From contig OZ025271.1 in the NCBI GenBank assembly GCA_964019165.1, positions 64,501 through 128,500 of the forward strand: a stretch of DNA of 64,000 bases, read 5' to 3'. The position numbers were made by a program, and so were the translations under genes. The stretch is from Mastigias papua. Its lineage: Eukaryota; Cnidaria; Scyphozoa; Rhizostomeae; Mastigiidae. Within the stretch, counting starts at the first letter, position 1. The number at the start of each line of letters is the position of its first letter. Below are positions 39,607-53,000 of this stretch, in pieces. The notes under the pieces are model-generated. The model did no database searches and was not told where the DNA came from. It saw nothing but the letters and a program-made list of their open reading frames with translations.

Positions 39607-39888
39607 TACAATACCCGCCAAAAGTCCTGGGACACTTTGCACTTTTTGCAGTCTGCAACAAACTTTCATTCCCCTCTCCCCCTGAAACAATGTTGGTTTC
39701 CTGGAGAAGTACCTGCGATAATGGAACAATTTCTCGTGTACGCCAACTTCGAATGTACCACAAACGAATCAACATTGTTATAGGGGGAAGGGGGGTGCAT
39801 GTTTGTAGCAACTATGACAATATGTAGAGGAAAATGGTTTTTTATCTATTTCTTCTAAGTGTCCCAATGACTTTTGGCAACTATTGTC
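39607..39888. mobile_element. 282-bp inverted-repeat element, copy 1
   Basis: Starts ACAATACCCGCCAAAAGTCC and ends in the inverted equivalent GACTTTTGGCAACTATTGT. About 95% identical in the same orientation to 41948-42229. It abuts a LINE reverse transcriptase fragment on its left. Confidence 0.8.
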
Positions 39889-39990
39889 TGGTATCAAATT
39901 TCAAAGATAAAAGCTATTTGGCTGCAACCATGGGCGTGCGTAGGGTTTTCGGGGGCGCTGATGACGATAGTGATAACAGTTTTTATATAT

Positions 39991-40029
39991 ATTTACCCTA
40001 TGACGTCATGCTGACGTCACAGGGTAAAT
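39991..40029. promoter_or_regulatory. Near-perfect palindrome containing two TGACGTCA sites
   Basis: ATTTACCCTATGACGTCA, a 3-nt spacer, then TGACGTCACAGGGTAAAT: an 18-bp stem with one mismatch. TGACGTCA is the CREB/ATF octamer. No neighbouring gene is evident, so this may be only a hairpin of a mobile element. Confidence 0.4.
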
Positions 40030-40856
40030 TTATTGGGCTTGTCTCTTGAAGGTGCATATAAACAGTACTTTTGTACACACGAGTGCAACTGTAAGTCATG
40101 CTCATAAAAATATGAGGCTCTAGCTTCTATATAGCAAAAACGCAGAAGAATTATGAGCAGTAGTTTGCGCTTAACATCGTATTAAAGACGTAGCCTCGTA
40201 ATCGTGAGCTTGACAGTAGGAATTGAACAAAAATATCATAGGCGGTTGCAGATGGCCACAAAAGTGTACCATAAGGGTACACAGAGATTGAAATGAGATG
40301 ACGAGAGAAGCGAAAATTACTGATGAGAAGAATGAAGTTGTTAATTTGTGGCGAAAGGAGTTTAACTTGCCGCATAGTGAAATCACAACTCGGTGTAGGA
40401 TCTCTAAATCTAGAGTAAACGCATAGGCAAACAGTGTATGGAGTCAAAACCACCCAGAAAAAGAGTTGTGAGCCTCCAGCATTAACTAGACGGGAGAAGG
40501 GGCGTTTTCTCAGAAAGTTTAAATCATGACAGAACAGATTCAGGCCCTCTGAAGAGGCCAGAAAGGCTATGAGGGGAGGGGCAAGGCCTCCCCATCTTCG
40601 GGGACCCAGATAATGAGCACACAAGTAAATTCGATGGTGATAATATATGGTATGCTGTACAACCCGTTATAACTTCTAGCCCCCTTGACCACCTTAACAG
40701 TCAGTTTCAATTATGGAAAGATGCGGGAAATGATTATTTGACAAAATAAAGTGGACAAACTACGTTCTGTGGAATACAATACATGCAATACATTACACGG
40801 CTCAGCGTCCTTCAATGCAAATCAGACTGACCAACAACAACAATATGCACTAGCGA

Positions 40857-41275
40857 CAGTTTACACGGTTTACACTCACAGTTTACACTTGAAAATCAGG
40901 CGAAAAAGGGTGCTTCCCTTAACGAAAGCGAAAGGGTGACCACCATGCCAGATGTACACTATCTATGTACATACTTTAATGATTTTTCATGAATTTTTTA
41001 GTATACTAGTAAGGAAATAACGAGGAAAACCTCCACGTTTTACACTTTTCCATAAAGAATCACATGACCTAACTCTTAATACCTGGAAAGTGTAAACCGT
41101 GGAAAAATGCCAATTTTCATACCACTGCTACGTTTTCTATAAACTTGAATATTGTTGATGGATGTACACATATTGTGTACATCTTCTACGTATTTTACAC
41201 AAATTAAATACTAAGCGTACGCAGAAATACAGAACTTTTTGCAAGTGTAAACTGTGGTGTAAACCTTGTAAACTG
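40857..41275. mobile_element. Small inverted-repeat element with GTTTACAC subrepeats
   Basis: The left 35 bp, beginning CAGTTTACACGGTTTACACT, and the inverted right end CAGTTTACAAGGTTTACACC each hold three copies of a GTTTACA motif. Further copies lie inside at about 41036 and 41090. No coding sequence. Confidence 0.65.
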
Positions 41276-41594
41276 TGGAATGCTTAGCAACAACACACCG
41301 CGGGATACTCATCGCATTCCATTGTTGTCAAGCTGCATACAAAAGCGTAGGTACACAAAAGACAGAGGGAGGGGCAATTACAGCATTGATCTGAAGTGAA
41401 AAAATGTAACAATAAACTGCCAATGAGCAAATCAACAGCCACATAGAGTGACTGTCTCTTCCACAGACATGTGAATCTGACGAACATATTGGCGGTTGGC
41501 ATCATTCATTATTGTCTCTATCTCTAGTGCATCAATAAATTAATAAGTTACGGACTCCATCTGCGTAACCATAGCAATACTACCGTTAGTACAT

Positions 41595-41843
41595 GTGCTA
41601 ACGTCTGTCTTGGCCTCGTTTGCAAGTTCTGGCAAAGTTCAAGTAAAGCCGTTATTTAGAGCGTTTGTGCAAGCTATGTTGTTCGAACTGTTCCTATATT
41701 TTCAAGATAAGTCTCGTGAGGCTCGTGTCGTCGATTACATTGTTTTGGAAGATAAAAATTATGTCCTAATACCGACTTGGGTAGGTGCACTGCCGGAGGG
41801 ACAGAATGATAGACACCCGCGTAACATGACGTCACAGAGATGA
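41595..41843 (+). CDS. Unrecognised 82-codon open frame
   Basis: The peptide has coding-like stretches (VDYIVLEDKNYVLIPTWVG) but no domain I recognise. It lies between two copies of an inverted-repeat element, next to a TGACGTCA site also found in the 39991 palindrome. It may be a remnant of a larger transposon or chance. Confidence 0.2.
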   Translation: MLTSVLASFASSGKVQVKPLFRAFVQAMLFELFLYFQDKSREARVVDYIVLEDKNYVLIPTWVGALPEGQNDRHPRNMTSQR

Positions 41844-41947
41844 CTTACAGAATTTTAAATATCACCATTGTTTTCAGCACCATCGATTACCCCTTGACCA
41901 ACCAACACATTGCAGGTATAACGTGTTTTGAAAAATTTCAATACCAG

Positions 41948-42229
41948 ACAATACCCGACAAAAGTCCTGAGACACTTTGCACTTTTTGCAGTCTGCAACA
42001 AACATTCATTCCCCTCTCCCCCTGAAACAATGTTGGTTTTCTGGAGAAGTACCTGCGATAATGGGACAATTTCGCGTGCACGCCAACTTCAAATGTACCA
42101 CAAACGAATCAACATTATTCTAGGGGGAAGGGGGGGTGCATGTTTGTAACAACTATGACAATATGTAGAGGAAAATGGTTTTTTATCTGTTTGTTCTAAG
42201 TGTCCCACGGACTTTTGGCGACTATTGTA
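41948..42229. mobile_element. 282-bp inverted-repeat element, copy 2
   Basis: Same orientation as copy 1 at 39607. Ends read ACAATACCCGACAAAAGTCC and GACTTTTGGCGACTATTGTA. Its left flank is the inverse of copy 1's right flank (TCTGGTAT against ATACCAGA). Confidence 0.8.
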
Positions 42230-42467
42230 GGCTTAATTGTTAGTACGCCATAGCTGCCAAACGTGTGAGAGCTCTAATGAGGCCTATGTTATCCCAACAA
42301 AGGAGGCCAATCATCATGTAAGACAAGAACACATTTTCATATTTGATGAAAAAGATAAAAAGTAAAGACAAAAGTCAAATCCCCGATAGGCCCCAATTGG
42401 TGAATACATTTTTATCTTCTAGATAGGGCTAAGACAACAAAAGGATAATGAAGACTGGTGCTTCTTT

Positions 42468-42896
42468 GTGGAAAATCACATTCATGAAATAAGGATGTCT
42501 TCTTCAATACAAGCAAAATTAATCACTGAACGACCTCTTCCCTTGTATTATTTGAAAACGCAATCATTGGCAAAAGTCTTGGAAAACATGGAAACATGGC
42601 AACAGATAAAGCAAGTCGTAGGAATGATACGTAATCTCTTGCGCTCCTCATTGACTTCTAAGTTAGTCTTAAAGCCAACTGCAAGTTCGAAAATTAGGGG
42701 AAGATCTGAGAGGATTGCGAAGAACAGCTCGGCAGTGGAAAAATTTAAAGGGAGGAAGAACTACATCCAAGTCCACGTGGTGTATAGAAAGCATAATGCT
42801 ACTAAAAGTAATTGGAATGCTTCCAATAATTGGAAGGCTCGGCAACTGACGGACATACATGAACACAAGATTGTCAAGGTTTTCGGTAACCCATGA
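42468..42896 (+). CDS. Unrecognised 142-codon open frame
   Basis: Basic, low-hydrophobicity peptide (for example SSKIRGRSERIAKNSSAVEK). No domain, no splice context and no relatives elsewhere in the window. It may be a degenerate transposon piece or chance. Confidence 0.2.
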   Translation: MENHIHEIRMSSSIQAKLITERPLPLYYLKTQSLAKVLENMETWQQIKQVVGMIRNLLRSSLTSKLVLKPTASSKIRGRSERIAKNSSAVEKFKGRKNYIQVHVVYRKHNATKSNWNASNNWKARQLTDIHEHKIVKVFGNP

Positions 42897-43804
42897 CTAG
42901 GACAGATCTGCAACAGTGAAGTGCCAAGATACTTTAAAAAGGCCATATCTGCTATAACAGGTGAAGCTTGTTTTTTGGGTAAAGTCATAACAACGACCAA
43001 GATGTCTAAAATATTCACCCTGTTTAAAGAGCAGGAACTGTTGACTGAGTGATTAAGAGAGAAGGCTGAAATTGAAGAGAGTAAATAGAAAATTTCTTGA
43101 TACCAAAAAGTACTGAATTTGTTTACTCTTATAGTCATATTTGCCGACTATCAGTCATATGAAACAGGTATTTTGTTCAGTGCTCGATCTAATTTATTTG
43201 CCAAAACGTATATATTAAATTAAATAGTTTTCAACGTAGGTACAAAACTTAATAATTCACCAAGGACAAGCATAGTCATACATACCTTGAGAAGATAATT
43301 CTCTATCAAACAGATTCGATCAGCAATAAATGTTCCGAATGAACACTGTGAAACCGGATCGAAACTCAATCGAACACTGATCTAGAGGATGTTTCAGACA
43401 TTGAACCTAAAGAAGCAAAAGATTTATATGACAATACATCCAATGACCATGACTAAGTTTTCCAACAATATAATATTCCCATTGATAATAACGTCATACA
43501 CAAATAAATGGTCATTGTTTACGATACAATAGATCACTTTTGACGAGCTCAATGAGCAATTTAGCCATTAGAAATGTATAATAGATTACTGACACAAGCG
43601 ACGTATGCAAAACTATACAATGAAGAGTCTTGTCTGGAGCAAGAGGAGCAAATAACAGTCTTTATTTCATTTAATTTTTACATATTTATACAGGGTACAA
43701 CTTCAGTTAATATACGGTTTTACAATTGGCCCTTTTAAAATGTAATGTCTGAATCAAAACATGAGACAAAACATACAATGCACTGATCAATCTATTAAAA
43801 CTGT
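42897..43804. other. No feature seen
   Basis: AT-rich sequence without repeat structure or convincing coding content. Confidence 0.5.
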
Positions 43805-44476
43805 GTGCTACAAATTGGATGCATGGTGATAAGCAAAAAGCTTGAAGTACCAGATTCCCTATTAACAATTGGAGAAACAGTGATAAAACAGGTTAAAAAA
43901 TTCAGTTACCTTGGGAATTTAATTACATCAGACGGTAAAAGTGACAGTGATATAAAGAAGAGGATCGGGATGTCGAAAGCTATTTTCGAGAAACTGGGGA
44001 AGATACTAAAAAATAGACAAATATCATTGAAAACAAAATTAAGAGTATCAGATTGCTATATAGTTTCTACCCTCACATATGGCAGTGAATGTTGGACAAT
44101 ATCCAAAAGTATGGAAAAGAGATTACAATCAGTGGAAATGTGGTTTTACAGAAGAATGCTCCGAATATCTTGGACAGATCACATGTCAAATGAGGAAGTA
44201 CTGGCTAGGATGGGATCAAGAAGGAAACTTGTTGAAACGATCAGGAAGAGGCAACTGCAGTTTTTAGGGCATGTTTTAAGGAAAGAAGAACTGGAAGACG
44301 TGGCAATAACTGGAAAAATTGAAGGGAACAGAGCTAGAGGAAGGCAGAGACTCACTTTCATCTCAAGTCTGAGCCATTTGATAATGATCAGCAAACAACA
44401 AATGATCAGAACAACCAAAGATAGAGAATTATGGAGAACCATGGCCGCTAACGTTCTGGAAGAACAGGGCACTTAA
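43805..44476 (+). pseudogene. RTE-like LINE: 3' part of reverse transcriptase
   Basis: A single open frame of 223 codons covers the C-terminal part of an RTE-like polyprotein: VKKFSYLGNLITSDGKSDSD, then TLTYGSECWTISKSMEKRL, then MWFYRRMLRISWTDHMSNEE, then QLQFLGHVLRKEELE and GRQRLTF. These are characteristic post-palm blocks of RTE-type elements. The catalytic palm is missing, so this is a typical 5'-truncated insertion. A (GA)n stretch and an AAATAAAT-like tail follow the stop. It has no host function. Confidence 0.85.
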
Positions 44477-44559
44477 AGAGAGAGAGAGATCCTACAAATT
44501 ATGAATGAATATAAATAAATAGATTTAAAATAGAATAGAATTAAAAAACAAAACCTAAC

Positions 44560-45345
44560 ATGGCACAAGTGTGCTCTTAAAAGCTTTTAGGGAAGGGGCC
44601 TTGTTTTAATCATTATTCAATATGTTCCAAAGCTTAGCACCACGACAGGAGAAGATTTCTGACCATTGCAACCTTTCCTGCGTGGAGCACTGAGGTCAGT
44701 CTCGGCATTCCTAAGCTCTTTGGGAGACGTCTTGACATAGGTCATTTAGATATGAAAGACCATCACAAATACTGAGATGATCATGTCATAATACTGTGTG
44801 TGGATCATGTCATAATACTGTGTGTGGATCATGTCATAATACTGTGTGTGGATCATGTCATAATACTGTGTGTCGATCATGTCATAATACTGTGTGTCGA
44901 TCATGTCATAATACTGTGTGTGGATCATGTCATAATACTGTGTGTGGATCATGTCATAATACTGTGTATGGATCATGTCATAATACTTGTTTTCTTAAAT
45001 ATAATATTCTTTATAGAGGGCCAACATAGTTCTTTCAGCATCGATGTTACAGAATAGTCATAAGGCATCTTGCCAACAATTCTTGCCAATGATTCTTGCC
45101 GCTCTGTTTTGCAGCCTTTGTACAGATTTAATCAAAGCCTCCCCGCAGCATCCCTAAACTGATGAGCAAAAATTAAGGTAAGGTTCAACTAATACTCTAT
45201 ACATCTTAGAGCTTATCATTTCTATGGATAATTGCGTTTTCAGACTTCTTAGAATATTTGAGAAAAACCTATACCTCGAGAAACCTTGAGTTTGACAGCT
45301 CCCATTTGGTCATCCCATTAAATATTATTCCAGTAGTACCTTTTT
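44560..45345 (-). pseudogene. Decayed CR1/Jockey-type LINE 3' end
   Basis: On the minus strand, broken frames give RVLVEPYLNFCSSV, a stop, GCCGEALIKSVQRLQNRAAR, then after a tandem repeat CRGAKLWNILNND and KAPSLKAF, the usual C-terminal blocks of CR1/Jockey-type LINE reverse transcriptases. Multiple stops. A 24-bp minisatellite (44779-44992) has expanded inside it. Confidence 0.75.
44779..44992. repeat. 24-bp tandem repeat, about 9 copies
   Basis: GATCATGTCATAATACTGTG plus TGTG. The 24-bp period keeps frames open on both strands, giving artefactual octapeptide frames (CGSCHNTV, DMIHTQYY). Confidence 0.95.
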
Positions 45346-47370
<2,025 letters not shown>

Positions 47371-47539
47371 CGGGAAAAGATTCGTCAAGTTTTCAAGTTT
47401 CGAAGTGAAATAAAATGTGCAGCTAAATTGATGTTTTTCTGTGGAAAAATTTGCAAGATTTTGAAACAATGCTATCCAAAGTATGGGCAATACATGGTGC
47501 AGGTGCCCTTACTGTTTTCGAATTCTAAGTATCTCAAAC

Positions 47540-47700
47540 ATGGCTCGAACAACAACCAGGTTCGAACTGATCATAGTTACAAAGACAAACTGGGTAACAA
47601 CAGGGAGAGGAAGGAGTGCAGTATTTGCCATACAATGATAGTCAAGAGCAATATTTCAAGTCACTCTAGAATCCATCAGCAAGAGTAATAAACTCTAAAC
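47540..47700 (+). pseudogene. 3' end of a zinc-finger-bearing LINE
   Basis: The frame ends [20 protein letters not shown]..., a C2H2 finger, and stops at 47686. The finger resembles the terminal CPYCLRVLSISNIARHTRKC finger of the LINE at 48.0-62.0 kb. The stop is followed by a short 3' tail and a GAA/GAT repeat, as expected for a LINE 3' end. It is 5'-truncated. A LINE end followed by the 5' end of a relative suggests adjacent insertions. Confidence 0.5.
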
Positions 47701-47767
47701 GTTTCTGGTATCTACTGTTACCTTGGAAACCCTTGCAGGCAGGGCAGCTATGCTATCATATTAGCTT

Positions 47768-47862
47768 AGAAGAAGAAGACGAAGAAGAAGATGATGATGA
47801 TGATGATGATGATCATCATGATGATCATGATGATGATGATGATGATCATGATGATGATGATC

Positions 47863-47906
<44 letters not shown>

Positions 47907-47998
47907 AATGATGATGATGATGCTGATGATGATGCTGATGATGATGCTGATGATGATGATCATGATCATGATGATCATGATCATGATGATGATGATCC
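47768..47998. repeat. (GAA)n then (GAT)n microsatellite with CAT interruptions
   Basis: GAAGAAGAAGACGAAGAAG passes into GAT repeats with inverted ATC/CAT units and GCT substitutions. It abuts the 5' end of the following LINE. Confidence 0.93.
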
Positions 47999-47999
47999 T

Positions 48000-48458
48000 A
48001 GCCTATGGTTGGAGACCTCCTCGTGGTGGCAAGCGGGCACACAGAGACATTGCCCTTAAGTTGATAGTGATTCATTTCGCAGAGATTCAGAATTGGGGCA
48101 GATTTTGACGACCTGTGTCAAACTGTCCACCCAGGCCCCTCCAGTGAAAGTCAGCCACAGCAGATTCAGGCTGCAGTTCTGATAAGTAACTGTTGGGGTA
48201 ACAGAGTGGATTGAGTGTAGGCGACTCAATCACCTCTTCTAAACAATTTGAAGGCGACACTGACCCCAGGGTCAGCCTAGGCCCCGTACGGGGCGTACGG
48301 GAAAAGACAGGCAGACAGATGATGCTAAGGGGGAAATGCTACGCAATTCCTACCTGATTGCAACACTGTGGGGAGCTATTGCGGGCCTAGCCAGCCCCAG
48401 GCGCTCAGTTATCAAATTGCTAGCAACATCCTGGTAACTCAGGAGAAAACTTCACTGT
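48000..48458 (+). other. LINE 5' untranslated region
   Basis: GC-richer than its surroundings (for example GGCCCCGTACGGGGCGTACG). It begins right after the GAT repeat and ends at the first ATG of the 2A-bearing frame. Its start is inferred from the composition change. Confidence 0.5.
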
Positions 48459-48734
48459 ATGATAAAATTAACGCTTCGACATGATATTGAGAATAATCCA
48501 GGTCCAGAAGTACAACAGGAGATGAAAAGAAGGAGAGAATGCCGAAGGAGGAAACGACAAGAGAAAATAAGGAGATGCATGGATAAGAGGGTTGAGATGA
48601 TGGTTAGTGAGACAAAAGTAGTGACATGGAATGCACAAAAAGCAAGTGTGGACTACTCCAGGAGCTGCAGGTCTGTTGAGATGTTGAAATATGTTAGAAA
48701 AACTTCAGCAAAGATAGTTTTTGCTCAGAAATAA
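48459..48734 (+). pseudogene. LINE 5' coding fragment: 2A motif and start of APE endonuclease
   Basis: The frame begins MIKLTLRHDIENNPGP. D9 to P16 (48483-48506) fit the 2A consensus D-[VI]-E-x-N-P-G-P, at which the ribosome skips the Gly-Pro bond. A strongly basic stretch follows (KRRRECRRRKRQEKIRR), then KVVTWNAQKASVDYSR, the first strand of an APE-type endonuclease (TWN start). The frame ends at a premature TAA. 2A sequences at the N-terminus of APE-type LINEs are documented for several invertebrates. Here the host element is inactive. Confidence 0.8.
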
Positions 48735-49021
48735 CTAGTAAACAACATGGAATACTATGGATTAAATCTAGAGAATTATATGGAGTAGTAACTTATGCAC
48801 ATAAGGTTGCAATATTTCTCAGGGATGATTTGACTGATGATTGGGGAAAACAGGAGTGTCAAAGGTGGGTGTCTGAAAGAGTTATAGCAGTGAAAGTAAT
48901 GAAACGCAGATTAGTAGCTTGCCACTAACCAATATAGGGGACGCATGAAGAGGACATGAAGAGATACAGAGAAAACCTTGAGAAACAATTGGCTTTAACG
49001 AGAAGGGATGAGTGGTTAATT
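48735..49021 (+). pseudogene. LINE endonuclease, middle part
   Basis: Out of frame with the previous fragment. It reads HKVAIFLRDDLTDDWGKQ, then SERVIAVKVMKRR, then MKRYRENLEKQLALTRRDEW. The last codons (GAT GAG TGG TTA ATT) continue in frame at 53828 (ATA GGG GGA GAT TTT, giving IIGGDFNAQVG) once the insertion and one AATT copy are removed. Confidence 0.75.
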
Positions 49022-49271
49022 CTATTACGTCATCGGCCTAGTTCCCTACAGAGCTGTACGAGATAGTGTGCCGCAGCGCATGTGAACCAGTTGTGTGCGA
49101 GTGCTTGTGCTAACCAGTCGGAGAAGGATACAATGGTGCATACGTTGCTTTGTATTTGCGTCTTTTTGGGTATATTGCTGCGCCATTTTGGTGTCCACGA
49201 TCTCCAGTTAAGTATTGTATTTCGTATTTTCTCTTTTGATTTCTCTAGCATTTATTCCCTTTATTTCACAG

Positions 49272-49393
49272 AAAGTTGCGACCTACAGGCTATGGCGGGA
49301 GCCAAGATTGGCCTATTCGAGGCTCAACCTGTACCAGAATGTCGCATAGTCATTGACTCATACTTTATCTCAGAGCTAATTCAATATTTACAG
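49272..49393 (+). CDS. Exon inside E1, unrecognised protein
   Basis: Acceptor CCCTTTATTTCACAG, donor ATTTACAG|GTGTTTTT. The frame includes ATG at 49292 in the context GGCTATGGCGG and gives MAGAKIGLFEAQPVPECRI... to IQYLQ. The CAG end leaves phase 0, matching the next exon. An upstream exon may exist (a frame from 49133, MVHTLLCICVFLGILL, is signal-like). No domain recognised. Confidence 0.45.
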
Positions 49394-49710
49394 GTGTTTT
49401 TTAATTGTTCTAGAATGAATGTATTTGTTTCTCGGTCTGATCGATTACAGTAAAAGCAAAACCAACGAGGTGATGTATCTTGTGGGCGTTCACATTTTAG
49501 CCCATGGCAAAGAACAAAATGAGCCCTTTTTATATACCAGAGGGCGTTCAAGCTCCCCGGGGTTTATTATTCTGCCTTTGTAACGCAACAAATGCATAAT
49601 GTTTTGTAGGCTATAGTTGCTGAAGCATGGGTAGCAGTACTACTGCCATTGTACCTATTGCATGTACCAAGGTTGGGACGCCATAGCGCTGTGATCTGTG
49701 GCCTCTGCAG

Positions 49711-49935
49711 TACAGTGTAAATGTTATGCGAATACCTATCGCCCTATGCGGTCTACGTGTAGACTACCATTTTCTATTGTTCTTCGCTCACGAACCACCA
49801 GCCCGGAATGTTGTTGAACTACTCAAAAGCCCCGATGACGGGCATGCTACTGAGCCTGAGCAACTCATAAGCCCCAAAGAGGGACTTACTACTGAGCAAT
49901 CCACAAGCCCTAAAGACGGGCATGCTATTCATTGA
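49711..49935 (+). CDS. Second exon inside E1, ends in short repeats
   Basis: Acceptor GATCTGTGGCCTCTGCAG; continues the previous exon in phase 0 and stops with TGA at 49933-49935. It reads YSVNVMRIPIALCGLRVDYH, then LLFFAHEPPARNVVELL, then repeats of the type SPKDGHATEPEQL. Frame-broken copies of the repeat continue to about 50060, so the original protein was probably longer. Unrecognised; it could be a transposon protein or a captured host exon. Confidence 0.4.
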   Translation, partial: YSVNVMRIPIALCGLRVDYHFLLFFAHEPPARNVVELLKSPDDGHATEPEQLISPKEGLTTEQSTSPKDGHAIH

Positions 49936-50060
49936 ACAACTGACAAGCCCCAAAGATGGGCATACCGTTGAAACAACTCAAACAAGCCCCAAAAGCCGGG
50001 CATGTGTTTGGAACTACTCACCAGCCCCTAGCTGGGCATGATCTTGAGACTTGTCCACAG
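49828..50060. repeat. 36-42 bp degenerate repeat, six copies
   Basis: AGCCCCAAAGACGGGCATGC-type units start at 49828, 49870, 49906, 49946, 49985 and 50023. The first three are in frame with the exon. Confidence 0.75.
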
Positions 50061-53000
50061 CCGACGATATTCAGTCTCTGGTGAGCTGGACTACGAATGA
50101 AATGTCCATGAAATCCACAGTGATGATTCTGTTTCTGAGACTCGTCCTTCAGTTGACAATATTAAGGGTCTCAATGATGTGCAGTGCAATGGAGGCCTTG
50201 AAACTGATTTTACTATTGACAGATAAGTTTTTTCCGATCTAAGTTCAGTCCTCATATACAATCTAGTAAAGGCTTACAAATTACTTCAGAAGCACTAGAT
50301 TTGACATCAGAAAAGCTGTAGTACAGTTCTACTTAAAGAAAGCTTGGCAGCTACATTTTTAACGAAATGGTCTGCTTTGGTTTTTAGAAAAATATCTGTT
50401 GTAATTTTGAGATTTCTCAACTTTGCTTGGCCTTCTATCACATGATGCCAGATGTATATGACAGTTTGCTAGTTAAGTACAAGGCATGCACATCACTACC
50501 TTCAGTGTAGTCTGATATGCCATTTACAACCAATTTATTATAATACATTTAGAAGAATCCTCCTTTAGGTTTTTTCAAAATGTTGTCGAGTTGCATTTGA
50601 TTCCATTAGCATTGTTCACTACATTTATGCTGATCGTTAGCATTTCTTTGCAACATTTCTCTTGAGTAGCACTATTGTAGCAAAGGGGCATACTTCCCTT
50701 CTCATTGTTATAAAGAATTATGATGTTTGCAGTTTGCGGTATACAGAATACTGCAAATCGGCCTTCGCCTCCTGACAGACAGTTTTTCTTGTCAACCCTG
50801 GGAGGTATTGTTAAGCCTTTGTTCTTATCCACAACTTGAATTGGAAAGGATGGCATATCCCCCGCAGAAGAAATTTCTTCCGCATATTTTCTATGAGACT
50901 TCTGTCAAGAGTTATATAGCGAAGCTAGAGATGTATTCTACTTGAATCCTGTTATTTGAGAATCCCTTTCCATTCACTCACCATATCGTTACAGGAACCT
51001 TTTGCAGGTTTAATCGTTGTATTTGCCTTTCAAAAAACTAGCTGCGCGTCCCTCACTGTCATGGTTTGTAGAAAAAATCGCCTACACGACAAACATGATT
51101 GAGGACAAATTGGCGGATGACTTTGACACTGACGTATTAGCTGCTTCGTGCAGAGATGTCGACAATTTTTGACTATTGATCAAACAAAGTTATGTCCCAT
51201 GTTGTTAGGCAACATATTTTATTCCTTTCATTCATCACTATGGATTGGAAACTGTTTGACTGCACCTCAGTGTTATGGAGGTTGTATATTGCGATAATTT
51301 GTCTTGGTGGCACAGGGTATAAAGTTGTCACCGGCACTTAGATAAATGACGCCGCCACTGTGATGGAAGTGTAAAATGCTATCCTGTGGCGTAGAGTTGC
51401 TTGCTAGCTTGCTGTGTTGTACATTAGTAACATTTATTCATCATCTCCCTAATTAGCAGACAAGCCTTGAATGGTTTAGATTAATAGTAACTGTTTGGCA
51501 TGTTCAGAAAACAAGGACGTATTCATTGCCTTTCCTTTATTTTAATACATCTACCAGCGTGTTCATCAAAGATAAAATTGCACCGTAACATTAACTGATC
51601 TTTTTATCCCAGCAGTGTCGTGTCTTTTTGGGGGTACATATATATCTTATGAGTCATTTAATAATGAAATAGCAATAAACTTGCGCTGCTTTCTGTCAGT
51701 TGAAATTCTTCGAGATATATCGTTACCGATAACCAGCATCCCACTTGAATTTGCCGATGTTTTCGCTCATGGTTTCGCAGTGCTGGCGAACGATATGGAT
51801 TGATCGAATGGACTGCCAAATTTCTGAAGTTGAGGTTTTCTATTCAACGCCTCTGTGCGTGGTTTTTTGTCCTAGTTTTGTATTTTAGCGACTAACTAAG
51901 AGCAGCTTCCTTCATGTTAGCAGCCTGTCTCATTTGTTGCAAGTCTACCGATTCTATTTGATGCAATATTATGTTGTTAATTATCAAGAACTTATGTATG
52001 CCATAGATTTTGTCAAAAATGTTTGGTAGTGACTGTAGTGTATTTCCGTTCAATTGCTATCAGGCCCTCAGCTTTTCTTGTACAACTACATCTATTTCGC
52101 TGTTATGTGAAGTTTTTCGAGTCCTAGTATATCAACTTTTTTGCAGATGAGGAATCTAAGCAGCTTATTATCAGGATGTATGATGGATGATACTTATGAA
52201 TGTTTTTTTTTTTATAAGTTATCATATTGCTTGAAATGTCACCCGGTCATTTAATTGCTTGTGTCGAGGCTTCAAAATAAGTTTGCAATTTCTGTACAAT
52301 GTAGCCTGACAATGTTGCTATGAAATTGATTGATTTTATGTATACACGATATTTATAATTATCAAGATATTAATAACCTACTTTATTTGGGTGCACAATT
52401 TATATTTTCCCTGCCTATGTTTCCAGTTGCCACCAATATCTTACATGAAATCTATTTATCCCAGAGCCAGTGTACCTGCTACATTGCTATGTCTTGTTTT
52501 TTTTTAATGGTCTTGCCTCATCAGGAACATCAACTGCTGTTTTGCAATCTTAGGCAACTGTTATAATGTACGTTGGAATTTGTACTGGGTCATCTGGGTC
52601 ATCTTGTTCTTCTTCCGTTTTGATTTGAATGTTTGTACGCATAAGCAGCATGTCACGTGTAAAGCCTAATCAGTATGTACGAACACAGTACTGTCTCATC
52701 AATTGTATCTATGCTTTCTGATCTGTTCTCCTTTCCCTTTATGCTTCGTTAATCGAATAGCATCTACTAGTATATGTGATAATTTGTTTAGCGCATGTCA
52801 CCTTGCGTTGTGGGCAGTGCTGCTACATCATATGCATGTTTGACATGCTGTGTGACATTTTTTGTTCACATTTATACCTTCTTGGACACCGTGGCATCAA
52901 AGCTCCCAGATTGATTGTCCTAATGCAAAAATTTATCTGCTTTGTTAATTGACTGAAAACAGCAGATTATTGTTGATACATGTTACGTTTATACAGACAT

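Noticed and set aside
40151..40624. 157-codon minus-strand frame
   Set aside because: Overlaps another frame, no domain or splice support; lies in the interval between two inverted-repeat elements.
44746..45057. CGSCHNTV and DMIHTQYY repeat proteins
   Set aside because: A 24-bp repeat keeps several frames open on both strands; it lies inside a decayed LINE.
48483..48506. Possibility that the 2A motif marks an RNA virus insertion
   Set aside because: It is followed by APE endonuclease, LINE reverse transcriptase and C2H2 fingers, so it belongs to a non-LTR retrotransposon.
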